A stretch of 64,000 bases of DNA from positions 1,713,431 to 1,777,430 of the forward strand of contig NW_004450302.1 of assembly GCF_000321225.1 (NCBI RefSeq). The letters are read 5' to 3'. Positions within the stretch are counted from its first letter, which is position 1. Every line of letters starts with the position of its first letter. The translations under genes were made by a program, and so were the position numbers. The DNA is from Odobenus rosmarus divergens (taxonomy: Eukaryota > Chordata > Mammalia > Carnivora > Odobenidae). The notes under the pieces were generated by a model. The model was not told the DNA's origin, searched no databases, and saw only the letters and a list, made by a program, of their open reading frames with translations. Below are positions 61,940 to 64,000 of this stretch, piece after piece.

Positions 61940-62195
61940 GAACATTTACTGAGTGCTGACTCTACGCCAGGAACTGTTCTAAATGCCTAATAGATACTAA
62001 TATCCTCTATATCCCCTGTAATGTACGATGTTATATATACTACATAACATATGCTATATCCTTACAACTGCCTTTGGAGAAAGATAATCCCCATTTTACA
62101 GATGAAGGCACTGAGGCTCAGGAAGGTGAAATATCTTACCCCAGATCACACAGCTAGTGTGGCAGACCCAGGATCTGACCTTCAGCCAGCTTAGG
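61940..62195 (+). repeat. MIR
   Basis: tttactgagtgctgactct ... cattttacagatgaaggc ... gatcacacagctagtgtgg. Confidence 0.75.
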
Positions 62196-63194
62196 TCAGA
62201 GTGACACCATATGCTGCCTGCAGTGCTGGGGACAGACCACACTGTCCTGTGCCTGGGACTGTACAGCGCCACGGGGGTCTGACAATGGGGGAAAGAATGA
62301 GAGAGGCATTCTTCTTGTACTTCTGCCTCGGTGCCGGGGGCCACACAGACACCCCCCAGCACTCAGCGCCCCCCCCGCCAAAGATGTTGCCTCTACTCAG
62401 CCTGGGGCTGGGGAAGGGAGAGCTGCCTTGGGAAGGGGGTGCAGCTGGGCCCCAGCCTCCGGTTCCCTGCCTCAGCCAGGCCTGGGCAGGACCACCCAGA
62501 GGGTCATTTCTGGTCAGTTCGGTGGTTACCTCCCCTGCAGGGGAGGCTCCAGGTGTCCCAGACACCCAAAGTACCACTTTGGGAACCAATCTAGACACAG
62601 GAAAACAAAGTTGAAATAGCACTGGCAGCTTCCAGAGACTGAGGAGGGCTGAGACACACGCATGCAGGCCAGGAAGGGGCCCTGGCAAGAGACCAAGCGA
62701 CACCCTGGTGGGGGGTGGGGCACCGGAGACAGGGGCTCCCACTTCCCTTCCCGCCAGCCACAGGCTGCTCTAGCCGGCCCTGCCCCCACAGCAGCCACAG
62801 GAACCAGAACCTGTCACCACCCCCGGCCAGGCCCACTCAGCCCTTCCAAACCTCAGTGCATCAGCCCAGCCCCCAACCTCCAGGCAACGGGGCTGTGCTG
62901 TCCCCATTTTACCGGGGAGGAAAAAAAGCTATGAGAGGAAAGCAGCCAGGCTCAGACCACAGAGCCGGGGGCGAGGGAGAAGGAAGACAGACCCAGGCTG
63001 GCAAAGAAGGCAGGACCCTGGCCTCCACCCTCTGCCTACCCCAGCTGCCAGGCCCCAGGAGCCAGACTCAGGTTAGAGCGGTATCCTCAGTGCAACAGAG
63101 CCCTGACTCCATGACGCGTCCCCCCCACCCCCAGAGCAGGAGCAAGGTGAGCTCAGGTCAGTTCCACCCAGCTTCCTGCCTGCCCCCCAAGCCT

Positions 63195-63325
63195 GGCTCT
63201 AAGTCTCACAAAGTAAGTCCAAAAGGCTCACGAGAATCACCAGGGGAGTCAAAATGCAGATTCCTGGGCACTGCCCAGAATTGCCAACCAGAAGCCCCCG
63301 GGTGGAGCCTAGGAATCTGCATTCC
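63195..63325 (+). repeat. MER5A-like fragment
   Basis: gagaatcaccaggggagtc and gcctaggaatctgcattcc. Confidence 0.55.

Positions 63326-63392
<67 letters not shown>
63326..63392. repeat. (CA)n(CT)n compound microsatellite
   Basis: About 18 CA units run directly into about 15 CT units. Confidence 0.97.
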
Positions 63393-63395
<3 letters not shown>

Positions 63396-63938
63396 TCTCC
63401 CCCGCCCCCACCGTGGTAACTGTGCATCCCGTGGGTGAGAGCTTAAGGCTGGCTGCCGGCCACATCAGGCTACGCAACTGGCAAGAGCAAAGGGCTTGAA
63501 ATCTGCCTCTGTCACTGGGCTCCGGGCAACTGGCATGGCCTCTCTAAAGCTGTGTCCCCATCTGTAGAATGGGGATTAAAAAAATCTCTCCTTCATCAGG
63601 CGGTTGCAAGGATTCTGTGAGGTCAAGGCCTGGCCCTTGGTGAGGACCTCATGGAGGATGACTGCCATCCTCATCATTTCCTCAGCCTGCCTGAGAGACA
63701 GGGGCCCAGGGGCCTGGGAGGCGAGCAGCAGGCCAGGCCCCGGGGAGGGGAGTAGCGAGCCAAGCCGAGGTGGGGCAGAGGGACCTTGGAAGCCTGAGCC
63801 GGGCTGCTTCCTCCTCCAGACCCCGCCCCTCAGGGATCTGGTTCCAGGGGCAAAAAGGGCTACAACCCTGCTTTTGTGGGACTGACAAAAGCTAAGGGAA
63901 TTAACGGGGTTTGAATTTCTCCTCCTGAGAGTAGGGCT

Positions 63939-63969
63939 CTGTGTGTGTGTGTGTGTGTATGTGTGTGTC
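63939..63969. repeat. (GT)n microsatellite
   Basis: GT repeat with one TA interruption at the window edge. Confidence 0.93.
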
Positions 63970-64000
63970 TGCCCCTGCCTCTGCCTGAGTGTGTGCACAC

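Larger units (their letters stand above)
43540..64000 (-). other. LASP1: LASP1 gene, 3' portion (runs off the right edge)
   Basis: The transcript runs right to left. Four coding exons (58552-58445, 49617-49491, 49082-48979, 46471-46298) and the whole 3' UTR are inside; exons for the LIM domain and start of the first nebulin repeat are outside, since I find no segment in 58553-64000 matching them. Neighbour order and orientation match human 17q12, with LASP1 converging on FBXO47. Confidence 0.95.
58553..64000 (-). other. LASP1 intron, incomplete
   Basis: I searched the - strand for the LIM-domain and first nebulin-repeat exons (ADTPENLR- and SELQSQ-type codons) and saw none. Contains MIRs, one Can-SINE and CA/CT microsatellites. 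Confidence 0.5.

Noticed and set aside
62715..63419. 234-codon open frame on the + strand
   Set aside because: Runs into the CA/CT microsatellite (poly-THT and poly-SL), in a LASP1 intron, and overlaps other frames.

Overview
This is carnivore nuclear DNA, most probably from an arctoid caniform (bear, seal/sea lion or mustelid group). It carries about 40 tRNA-derived Can-SINEs (SINEC), many near-identical and with intact target-site duplications (TSDs). It also carries young caniform-type L1 3' ends on a background of older MIR, L2, MER5A and L1M repeats. The genes are split by canonical GT-AG introns and are syntenic with human 17q12. No bacterial, viral or CRISPR features were seen. Layout: 1-12.5 kb is gene-free and repeat-rich, with a palindromic DNA-transposon remnant, an L1 nested inside an older L1, and a pile-up of SINEs inserted serially at one target. 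12.7-13.6 kb is a CpG-rich block with a tandemly duplicated ~107-bp promoter-like unit, the probable FBXO47 promoter and 5' untranslated exon. 15.7-33.2 kb holds FBXO47 on the + strand: ten coding exons join in frame with GT-AG borders to give 452 codons. 33.2-36.8 kb is its probable 3' UTR. 40.6-41.4 kb holds, on the - strand, a candidate two-exon gene for a ~84-residue single-pass membrane microprotein. This is the least documented signal in the window; its position between LASP1 and FBXO47 matches the human LINC00672/LASP1NB locus, an identification that rests only on synteny and memory. 43.5-64 kb is the 3' part of LASP1 on the - strand: a ~2.75-kb 3' UTR with a clear AATAAA, then four coding exons for the nebulin repeats, linker and SH3 domain. 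The LIM-domain exons lie beyond the right edge. How they relate: FBXO47 (F-box/SKP1 adaptor, germ-line meiosis) and LASP1 (actin-binding LIM-SH3 scaffold) have convergent 3' ends with the microprotein candidate between them and on the LASP1 strand. Nothing suggests they act in one pathway; this is conserved synteny, not an operon. The most interesting observations are the microprotein candidate, a SINE-free interval of ~8 kb covering it and the LASP1 3' end, an 8-codon shortening of the LASP1 linker with loss of the position equivalent to human Ser146, the duplicated promoter unit upstream of FBXO47, and several unusual SINE structures (palindromic head, nested inverted pair with an assembly gap, serial insertion).
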